NCBI GenBank assembly: GCA_021781735.1
Contig: JAJXWF010000009.1
Span: 1 to 40,095, forward strand
Length of the DNA: 40,095 bases
Source: Actinomycetes bacterium
GTDB lineage: Bacteria; Actinomycetota; Actinomycetes; Propionibacteriales; Propionibacteriaceae
Reading direction: 5' to 3'
Every line of letters starts with the position of its first letter. The stretch's first letter is position 1. The notes under the pieces were generated by a model. It saw only the letters and a list, made by a program, of their open reading frames with translations. It did not search any database and was not told where the DNA came from. The translations under genes were made by a program, and so were the position numbers. Below, in pieces: positions 34,198 to 40,095 of this stretch.

Positions 34198-34662
34198 TCA
34201 GCCCTCGGCCTCGGCGAGGTCGGCCAGCCGGTCGACCGAGGCCAGGAGCCGCTCGCTCGTGGTCGCCCGGGCGCGCGCGAGGCGGTGCTCGTTCTCGTCG
34301 GTGAGCCCCGACCAGTCGTAGCTGTGCGTCACCACCGTGCGGCCGTCGTCGAGCGGTTCCAGCTCCCAGCGCCACACCTGGCCGATCGGCTCCCCGCCGG
34401 GCTCCGCCGGCATCCACGCGATGCGGCGTCCCTCGGTGAACTCCACCACGTGGTTCTCACGCACCGCGCCGTTGGCGTTGTGCATGCTGAACACCTCGCC
34501 CGCCGCGTGCACCCGCTGGCCCGCGTCGGCGTGGCCGAGGTTGTCGTTGCCGTCCCACCGGGGCTGCTGGGCGGGGTCGGCGATGAACTCGAAGATCCGG
34601 GCCGCGGGCGCGGCGACGGTGCGGCTGGCGCTCACCAACCGGGGGAAATTGTCGTCGGTCAT
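34198..34662 (-). CDS. SRPBCC family protein (polyketide cyclase/dehydrase-like)
   Basis: A 154-aa START-like protein. FPRLVSASRTVAAPAARIFEFIADPAQQPRWDGNDN is the typical beta-helix-loop entry, and GQVWRWELEPLDDGRTVVTHSYDWSGL the central strands of a polyketide_cyc2-type SRPBCC domain. It should bind a small hydrophobic ligand; no catalytic residues can be named. The start is ATG 34662 (MTDDNFPRLV); the track's longer ORF runs into the next intergenic region. No clear Shine-Dalgarno sequence and only a weak -10-like TTGGAT are seen. It stands alone, divergent from the PIN-domain gene. Confidence 0.8.
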   Translation of the reverse strand: MTDDNFPRLVSASRTVAAPAARIFEFIADPAQQPRWDGNDNLGHADAGQRVHAAGEVFSMHNANGAVRENHVVEFTEGRRIAWMPAEPGGEPIGQVWRWELEPLDDGRTVVTHSYDWSGLTDENEHRLARARATTSERLLASVDRLADLAEAEG

Positions 34663-34795
34663 GACGCCATCCAAGCACGCGCGGGCAAACCCCCCGGGGT
34701 TGTCCGCGGGACACGACCGGCAGAGCGCCAGGACATCCGGCGCCCCCATCGTCTCCAGTGGCGACGCGCGCGCTGGGCCCGCCATAGTGTGAGCC

Positions 34796-35172
34796 ATGGC
34801 TCGGGTCGTCATCGACCCCCTGGTGCTCCTGCGGATCGCCCGCGACGCGATGCCCGTCGACCCCGCACATCAGCTCGTGGCTCCCAACCCGTTGAGGTCG
34901 GAGGCGTTGGCCCTGCTGTTGGGCGAGGTGACGGCCGGCCGTCTCGACGATCGCGACGCCGAGCAGCTGCACGCGAGGATGACCGGACTGAGGATCCGGC
35001 TGTTGGGTGATCGCGTAACGCGAGCGACGGCCTGGCCCCTGGCCCGCGATCACGGGTGGCCCGACCTCCATGACGCCGAATACCTGGCGATCACCAGCCT
35101 GGCCTGATCCGCAGGGGGACCGGAATCGTCACGCTGGCAGGGATCGACGCCCTCCTGACCCGCGACGGCTGA
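34796..35172 (+). pseudogene. PIN-domain (VapC-like) gene, C-terminally truncated by deletion/frameshift
   Basis: The open frame (34796-35107, 103 aa) reads like a PIN nuclease: VVIDPLVLLRIA with the first acidic residue, HQLVAPNPLRSEALALLLGEV with the middle Glu, and HDAEYLAITSL with the third acidic residue. It then stops. In the +2 frame directly after the stop, CTG ATC CGC onward encodes GIVTLAGIDALLTRDG (to 35172), which resembles the usual end of this family. The stretch that normally links them, with TxDxxLA and the fourth metal-binding Asp, is missing. A small deletion with frameshift is the simplest reading. TAGTGT lies 5 nt before the ATG. No antitoxin gene is seen upstream. Confidence 0.6.
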
Positions 35173-35238
35173 CGCCGGCGCGCGTCGGTTCGCCAGCCCG
35201 GCGAGCCTCCGGAAGGACGACGCGACTAGAGTCGCCCG

Positions 35239-36609
35239 GTGCGCAGGTTCTGGGCGGTCGTCGTGCCGCAATGGGCCGACCACAACCTCCGGGTGATCCT
35301 GCTGTCTCGGATCGCCATGAGCGTCGGCCGGGCGGTGTCATCCGTCGTCACCGCGCTCTACCTCGCCCAGATCGGCTTCAGCGCGGTGCGGATCGGCGCG
35401 CTGTTCGTGGCGGTCACCGTGGCCTCGGCGCTCATGAGCTCGGCGATCGGCCTGCTCGCCGACAGATGGGGACGCCGACCCTTCCTCATCGTGGTGCCGC
35501 TCATCGCAGCCGGCTCCGCGGTGGCCTTCGCGACCACCCGGATCACGGTCGTGCTGTTCCTCGCCGCGGCACTGGGATCGTTCGGCCGTGGTTCGGGCGC
35601 CGGCGCCGGCAACGTCGGCCCGTACCAGCCGGCCGAGTCGGCCCTGATCGCCGAGACCGTTCGCGCCGACCGGCGGGCCGCCGCATTCGCCCGGCTGTCG
35701 TTCGTCTCGAGCATCGGCGCGCTGCTCGGAGGGCTGGCTGCCATGGTCGTGCGGAGCACCCCCCACATGACGCCCGCCGAGGCCACGGCCGCCTACCGGC
35801 CGGCATTCCTCATCGCCGCCGTCCTCGCCGCCCTCGCCGGACTGCTGGGCCTGTGGCTCCGCGAGCCCGCACGGCGCCCCCGCACCGCCGGCGAGCGGCG
35901 TCCCCGAGTGCGGTGGCCGCGACGCTCGTGGCCCGCCCTGTGGCGGTTCTGGGTGACCAACGCCACGAACGGTGCCGGGATCGGGCTGTTCGGGCCGTTC
36001 GTCAGCTACTGGTTCTTCCGCCGCTACGGCGCCACCCCCGCCACGATCGGCCTGCTGTTCGCCCTGGTCAACATCGCCTCGCTGGCGCCGACGCTGGCAG
36101 CATCACGGGTGGCCCGCCGGCTCGGCACGGTGCGGGCCATCGTGGTCGTCCGGATCATCGGCGCCGCGCTGCTCGTGCCGATGGTGCTCGCTCCGACATT
36201 CTGGCTCGCCGGGGTCGTCTACATCGCCCGGATGATGGTGCAGCGGATCGGGCTGCCGCTGCGTCAGTCGTTCACCCAGGACATGGCCGACCCGCAGGAG
36301 CGTGCGAGCGTCGCCGCCCTGTCGAACCTGCCCGCCCAGGGGACGATGGCCGCGGGCCAGGCGGTCGGGGGCTGGCTGTTCGACCAGGTCGACCTCGCCG
36401 CGCCGTTCCTGATGGCCGCCGTGTTCCAACTCGCCAACGCGGTGCTCTACTGGGCGCTGTTCTCGCTGCGTCCTCCCCGGCCCTTGGAGCCACCGGACGC
36501 CGGCCCGACCCCGGTGCCGCCGAGCCACGAATCCGCGACGGACATCGTGGTCCCTCCCATGCCGAGGCGATCCCGGGCGGCGCACCGCGCCCGTCGCTCG
36601 ACCCTCTGA
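35239..36609 (+). CDS. MFS transporter
   Basis: A 456-aa major facilitator superfamily permease with about 12 membrane helices. After helix 2 comes the A-type motif GLLADRWGRRPFLI (consensus GxLaDrxGrkxxl). The middle loop RPRTAGERRPRVRWPRRSW is strongly basic and cytoplasmic, and the tail is Pro-rich. The substrate is not predictable; it resembles the broad drug or sugar efflux group. The GTG start has TAGAGT 6 nt upstream (35227-35232), so the transcript is leaderless and the gene is not in the PIN operon. It is followed 101 bp later by the phosphodiester-glycosidase-domain gene on the same strand. Confidence 0.88.
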   Translation: MRRFWAVVVPQWADHNLRVILLSRIAMSVGRAVSSVVTALYLAQIGFSAVRIGALFVAVTVASALMSSAIGLLADRWGRRPFLIVVPLIAAGSAVAFATTRITVVLFLAAALGSFGRGSGAGAGNVGPYQPAESALIAETVRADRRAAAFARLSFVSSIGALLGGLAAMVVRSTPHMTPAEATAAYRPAFLIAAVLAALAGLLGLWLREPARRPRTAGERRPRVRWPRRSWPALWRFWVTNATNGAGIGLFGPFVSYWFFRRYGATPATIGLLFALVNIASLAPTLAASRVARRLGTVRAIVVVRIIGAALLVPMVLAPTFWLAGVVYIARMMVQRIGLPLRQSFTQDMADPQERASVAALSNLPAQGTMAAGQAVGGWLFDQVDLAAPFLMAAVFQLANAVLYWALFSLRPPRPLEPPDAGPTPVPPSHESATDIVVPPMPRRSRAAHRARRSTL

Positions 36610-36710
36610 CAAGTGCGCTCAGGCGTGGTTCAGCCGGGTCTTGGCGCGCGGTGCTAGGTTCCGTGGCGAAGTGTCAGCCTGAACCAGGATCCGTGAGGAG
36701 TGACCAGCTC

Positions 36711-37919
36711 GTGGCAACCATGCAGTCGACCCGGCCGGCCCGGCGCGCGATGCCCCCACGGCGGCTGCCCCTGTGGCAACGCATGTGGCGGCGGCGCTGG
36801 GTTCGCGGCGCCCTGGCAGCGTGCGCTGTCGTGCTCGTCTGGCTCACCTGGTCGGTGGGCTCCTACCTCACCGCCCCGGGCGGCGACTCGGTCGCGGCCC
36901 GGCTCGCTGAATGGGCGCGCGACCACGGCTTCGCCCCGGTCGTGGTGACGCTCGAGAAGTGGCAGTACGACCTTCATCCCCCCAAGGTGGGCGGCGCGCC
37001 GCCCCCCATCTCTGCCCCCTCCGTGGCCCAGTCCGTCGCGCCGTCGACCTCCCAGCAGCAGGCACAGAAGGCGAGTGCCCAGGCCCTCACCATCGCCATG
37101 CGGCCCCCGATGACCACTCCCGTCCAGCCGGCGCTGCCGCACGAGGGCCAGTGGACCACCCTGGTCCAGGTGAAGGGCCAGCCGGCGGTCCAGGCTGCCT
37201 ACGTACGGCCCGACGCGAGCCACACCTCCTACCTCACCGGCGTGGTGTGGCTGAGCCACAAGTTGTTGAAGTTCAACCTGCACCCCGGTTTCAGCCAGCC
37301 AGGCGGAACGTGGACGGTGCCCGACTGGATCCCGCCGAGCCAGCGTCGCGGACTCGTTGCCACCTGGAACGGCGCCTTCAAGCTCGCAGACGCCCACGGA
37401 GGCTTCTACCTCGACGGGAAGACCGCGGGTACCCTGACGAGCGGCGCGGCCTCGGAGGTGTTCTACAAGGACGGCTCGATGACGATCGGCTCGTGGAACA
37501 AGGAGGTGCACATGGCCTCCAACGTGGTCGGCGTGCGCCAGAACCTCACGCTGCTCATCGACAACGGGAAGATCGCCCCGAACATCGACTCCGATCCGCA
37601 GATCAACTGGGGCCTCACGCTCGGGGGCCGCTATTACATCTTCCGCTCGGGCGTCGGTATCACCGCCCAAGGTGACCTGGTCTACGCGTCCGGCGACGCG
37701 TTGTCGGCTGGCACCCTGGCGGACATCCTCAAGCGCGCCGGAGCGGTGCGGGCGATGGAACTCGACATCAACCCCGCGTGGGTGTCGTTCATGAGCTACC
37801 AGGCGGGCAACAACCCGAACAACCCGACGCCCCAGCTGCTGCTGCACGACTACCAGCGTCCGGCCGACCGCTATTACACGACCACCTCGCGCGACTTCGT
37901 CAGCGTCTACGCCCGGTGA
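36711..37919 (+). CDS. Membrane-anchored phosphodiester glycosidase (NAGPA-like) domain protein
   Basis: A 402-aa exported protein. Basic residues, then one membrane helix (VRGALAACAVVLVWLTWSVGSYL, about residues 30-52) and a Ser/Gln/Pro-rich linker (APSVAQSVAPSTSQQQAQKAS), precede the C-terminal domain. That domain, with LVATWNGAFKLADAHGGFYLDGK, WNKEVHMASNVVGVRQNLTLLIDNG, INWGLTLGG and AMELDINPAWVSFMSY, matches the phosphodiester glycosidase family (NAGPA, DUF2233), which cleaves sugar-phosphate diesters. I start at GTG 36711 with GAGGAG upstream; ATG 36720 is possible. It lies 49 bp before dprE1, so a job in cell-envelope glycan turnover is a reasonable inference. Confidence 0.78.
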   Translation: MATMQSTRPARRAMPPRRLPLWQRMWRRRWVRGALAACAVVLVWLTWSVGSYLTAPGGDSVAARLAEWARDHGFAPVVVTLEKWQYDLHPPKVGGAPPPISAPSVAQSVAPSTSQQQAQKASAQALTIAMRPPMTTPVQPALPHEGQWTTLVQVKGQPAVQAAYVRPDASHTSYLTGVVWLSHKLLKFNLHPGFSQPGGTWTVPDWIPPSQRRGLVATWNGAFKLADAHGGFYLDGKTAGTLTSGAASEVFYKDGSMTIGSWNKEVHMASNVVGVRQNLTLLIDNGKIAPNIDSDPQINWGLTLGGRYYIFRSGVGITAQGDLVYASGDALSAGTLADILKRAGAVRAMELDINPAWVSFMSYQAGNNPNNPTPQLLLHDYQRPADRYYTTTSRDFVSVYAR

Positions 37920-37955
37920 ATGCCGATCCGCTGGTGACGGCGACCACGGGGTCGA

Positions 37956-37961
37956 TACGCT
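37956..37961 (+). promoter_or_regulatory. dprE1: -10 box of a leaderless dprE1 promoter
   Basis: TACGCT is followed by 7 nt and the GTG of dprE1; no Shine-Dalgarno sequence is present. dprE1-dprE2 can therefore be expressed apart from the preceding gene. Confidence 0.5.
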
Positions 37962-37968
37962 GACCGGC

Positions 37969-39339
37969 GTGCCAACACACCAGCAGACCGTCCGCGGACC
38001 GCGCCACGTCGAGTTGAGCGGGTGGGGCCGTACCGCACCCTCGGTTGCGGAGGTCGACGAGGTCACCACCGACGCGCGGATCGCCGAACGCGTGCGCGAC
38101 GCCGGACCAAGGGGTGTCCTGGCTCGAGGGCTGGGTCGCAGCTACGGGGACGCCGCCCAGAACGGCGGCGGCGTCGTGCTCGACATGACAGGTCGGCGCG
38201 CCGTGGTGAGCGTCGACCAGGCCACCGGGGTGGTCGAGGCGCAGGCGGGGGTCAGCATCGACCAGTTGATCCGCGAGTTGCTGCCCCACGGCTGGTTCGT
38301 CCCCGTCACCCCCGGCACCCGGCAGGTCACCGTGGGCGGGGCGATCGCGTCCGACGTGCACGGCAAGAACCATCACACGCACGGCAGCTTCGGGCATCAT
38401 GTCGAGGCGCTGACACTGCTCACCGCCGACGGCGTCATCCGCCGGCTCGGGCCCGACGATCCCCTGTTCTGGGCCACCGTCGGCGGCATGGGGCTCACCG
38501 GGGTCATCCTGCGGGCAGCCATCAGGATGACCCGGGTCGAGACGTCGACGGTCCTGGTCGACACGTGGCGGTGTCCCGATCTCGACTCGGTGCTCGCCGA
38601 GATGGCCGACGACGACCGGTACGACTATTCGGTGGCCTGGATCGACTCCCTCGCCCGCGGCGCCAGCCTCGGCCGGTCGGTGCTCACTCGTGGCCGGTTC
38701 GCCACCGTCGACGAACTCCCCGCCGCCCGGCGCAGCCGGCCGCTGTCGTTCTCGGCCTCGACCCGGGTCACGGCCCCCCCGATCGTGCCCGGCGGACTGC
38801 TCAACCGATGGAGCGTCGCCGCCTTCAACGAGGTGTGGTACCGCAAGGCGCCCAAGCGCCGCGAGGGCGAGGCGCAGTCGGTCGGCACGTTCTTCCACCC
38901 CCTCGACGGCGTCGCCGAATGGAACCGCATCTACGGTCCTCGGGGTCTGCTGCAGTACCAGGTGCTCGTCCCGCTCGATGCGTCCGACATCATCCGCGAG
39001 GTCGCCGAGACGTTCAGCAGCAACGGCCTGTCGTCGTTCCTGTCGGTGCTCAAGAAGATGGGCCCCGGCAACCCGGGCCACCTGTCGTTCCCCCGCCCCG
39101 GCTGGACGCTGGCCCTGGATGTGCCGGCCGGCGATCCCGCGGTGGGCCGGCTGCTCGACCGGCTCGACGAGTCCGTGATCGCGGCGGGCGGCAGGTCCTA
39201 CTTCGCCAAGGACGCCCGCATGCGACCCGAGACCGCCCACGCGATGTATCCCCGGCTCGCCGAGTGGAACGGGGTCCGCGGCGACGTCGACCCCGACGGG
39301 GTGTTCATGTCCGATCTCGCCCGGAGGCTGCAGCTGTGA
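37969..39339 (+). CDS. dprE1: Decaprenylphosphoryl-beta-D-ribose 2'-oxidase (FAD-dependent)
   Basis: A 456-aa FAD enzyme that oxidises decaprenylphosphoryl ribose to the 2'-keto form, the first half of the epimerisation giving decaprenylphosphoryl arabinose, the arabinan donor. RGLGRSYGDAAQNGGGVVLDM and PGTRQVTVGGAIASDVHGKNHHTHGSFGHHV are the FAD-binding segments; YFAKDARM contains the Lys matching active-site Lys418 of the M. tuberculosis enzyme. In GWTLALDVP the residue at the place of Cys387 (GWNICVDFP) is Ala382. M. avium also has Ala there and is naturally insensitive to covalent benzothiazinones. The start is GTG. dprE2 overlaps by 4 bp, so the two are coupled. Confidence 0.95.
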   Translation: MPTHQQTVRGPRHVELSGWGRTAPSVAEVDEVTTDARIAERVRDAGPRGVLARGLGRSYGDAAQNGGGVVLDMTGRRAVVSVDQATGVVEAQAGVSIDQLIRELLPHGWFVPVTPGTRQVTVGGAIASDVHGKNHHTHGSFGHHVEALTLLTADGVIRRLGPDDPLFWATVGGMGLTGVILRAAIRMTRVETSTVLVDTWRCPDLDSVLAEMADDDRYDYSVAWIDSLARGASLGRSVLTRGRFATVDELPAARRSRPLSFSASTRVTAPPIVPGGLLNRWSVAAFNEVWYRKAPKRREGEAQSVGTFFHPLDGVAEWNRIYGPRGLLQYQVLVPLDASDIIREVAETFSSNGLSSFLSVLKKMGPGNPGHLSFPRPGWTLALDVPAGDPAVGRLLDRLDESVIAAGGRSYFAKDARMRPETAHAMYPRLAEWNGVRGDVDPDGVFMSDLARRLQL

Positions 39340-40095
39340 AGGATGCCAACAATCTTCCCCAACGCGTCGTGCTGGTCGGTGGCACCTCGGCGATCGCCCT
39401 CGCGACCGTGCATCGCTGGCTCGACCGCCGTGCCGACCTCGAGGTCGTCCTGGCCGCACGCCCTTCCCCGGCCCGCGGAGCGGCCGCCGACGGGCTGCGC
39501 CACGCCGGAGCCCGGGTGACCGAGGCCGACCTCGACCTCGCCGATGCCGACACCGCCCGGGTGCAGCTCGGGGCTGTGTTCGACGGCGGTGACGACATCG
39601 ACGTCGTGCTGGTGGCCGCCGGCGTCCTCGGCGACCAGGAGGCCGCCTGGCAGGACGTCGACGCCGCCCTGCGGCTCGGCCAGGTCAACTACACCGGGGC
39701 CGTGCTCGCCGGCGTCGTCGCCGCGCAACGGCTGCGCCGGCAGGGTCACGGGGCGCTGGTGCTGCTGTCGTCGGTGGCAGGAGAGCGCGTCCGGCGGTCG
39801 AACTTCGCCTACGGCGCGAGCAAGGCGGGGGCCGACGCGTTCTACCTCGGCCTGGCCGAAGCCGTGCGCGGCGACGGGGTGCAGGTGATGGTCGTACGGC
39901 CGGGCTTCGTGCGGACGCCGATGACCCACGGCCTCAGCGAGGCGCCCCTGGCGCAGGACCCGTCGCAGGTGGCGGCCGCCATCATCGACGGCCTGGCGGC
40001 CCACCAGCGGATCGTGTGGAGCCCGTCGGCGATGCGGTGGGTGATGTCCGCGCTGCGGCACGTCCCTTACCCGCTGTTCCGCAGGCTGCCCATCT
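39336..40095 (+). CDS. dprE2: Decaprenylphosphoryl-D-2-keto-erythro-pentose reductase (partial at window end)
   Basis: A short-chain dehydrogenase completing the DprE1 reaction: NAD(P)H reduction of the 2'-keto intermediate to decaprenylphosphoryl arabinose. It is absent from the ORF track because no stop lies inside the window. GTG 39336 overlaps the dprE1 stop (GTGA). Translation gives QRVVLVGGTSAIALATVHRWL (cofactor loop), VVLVAAGVLGD (NAG-like position), LVLLSSVAGERVRRSNFAYGASKAGAD (Ser and the catalytic YxxxK) and VRPGFVRTPM. About 253 codons are present, so only the end is missing. DprE1 and DprE2 act as a complex on the lipid carrier at the membrane. Confidence 0.94.
   Translation, partial: MKDANNLPQRVVLVGGTSAIALATVHRWLDRRADLEVVLAARPSPARGAAADGLRHAGARVTEADLDLADADTARVQLGAVFDGGDDIDVVLVAAGVLGDQEAAWQDVDAALRLGQVNYTGAVLAGVVAAQRLRRQGHGALVLLSSVAGERVRRSNFAYGASKAGADAFYLGLAEAVRGDGVQVMVVRPGFVRTPMTHGLSEAPLAQDPSQVAAAIIDGLAAHQRIVWSPSAMRWVMSALRHVPYPLFRRLPI

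Noticed and set aside
34796-35107. Complete VapBC toxin-antitoxin module
   Set aside because: No antitoxin ORF overlaps or precedes the PIN gene, and the PIN domain is truncated.
36103-36612. Antisense ORFs within the MFS, purL, glgP and dprE1 genes
   Set aside because: They are mirror frames of high-GC coding sequence with low-complexity Arg/Gly/Ala composition and no start signals.
35070-37919. 949-aa fusion ORF over the MFS gene and the glycosidase-domain gene
   Set aside because: The first part is an out-of-frame shadow of the MFS gene; a Shine-Dalgarno sequence and the TM segment mark the real start at 36711.

Overview
The window is very GC-rich, almost fully coding DNA of an actinobacterium (Actinomycetota). 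Evidence includes a DUF3073 gene behind purF-purM, a DUF6131 mini-protein, a DUF222/HNH relative, polyprenol-phosphate mannose synthase, DprE1/DprE2, PurL working with separate PurS and PurQ, and many genes whose start codon lies 6-7 nt behind a TANNNT-like -10 box (leaderless mRNAs). Gene content would fit Propionibacteriales or a neighbouring order; this is inference and the genus cannot be read from the sequence. No rRNA, tRNA, CRISPR array, IS element or prophage was recognised.

Layout. 1-3.9 kb: type II NADH dehydrogenase, a 31-bp tandem repeat array, an alpha/beta hydrolase, DUF3073 and a 2H phosphoesterase. 3.9-6.4 kb: purM and purF. 6.5-9.8 kb: polyprenol-phosphate mannosyltransferase, an M20 dipeptidase, and two convergent NUDIX hydrolases; the second is coupled to purL (9.8-12.0 kb). 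12.1-18.0 kb, on the other strand: a hexanucleotide repeat, a decayed DUF222/HNH gene, an ArsR-SRPBCC pair, alanine dehydrogenase, an inositol-phosphatase-like gene and a BadF-type sugar kinase. 18.0-19.9 kb: purQ, purS and purC. The de novo purine genes thus all lie on the minus strand as purC-purS-purQ // purL-NUDIX // purF-purM, in blocks with their own predicted leaderless promoters.

20-27 kb: DUF6131, an adenosine-deaminase-family enzyme, an aldo/keto reductase, a TspO-like membrane protein, a VOC protein, and ilvD followed by a diacylglycerol-kinase-like gene that has no normal start codon. 27-31 kb: DUF1697, a 28-bp repeat array beside a field of inverted octamers, then a persulfide-response pair: a CstR-like repressor with two Cys but no copper-binding His, convergent with a CoA-disulfide reductase-rhodanese fusion. 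The fusion's promoter carries a perfect CsoR/CstR operator that fills its 17-bp spacer. 30.5-36.6 kb: glycogen phosphorylase, fdhD, an SRPBCC protein, a truncated PIN-domain gene and an MFS transporter. 36.7-40.1 kb: a membrane-anchored phosphodiester-glycosidase-domain protein followed by dprE1-dprE2 (decaprenyl-phosphoryl arabinose synthesis; dprE2 runs off the edge). DprE1 has Ala where mycobacterial DprE1 has the benzothiazinone-reactive Cys.

The most notable non-genic signals are the CstR-type operator/promoter, the interleaved divergent leaderless promoters at 8.77-8.82 kb, three different short tandem arrays, and several long perfect hairpins between convergent genes. I found no convincing wholly new multi-gene system.
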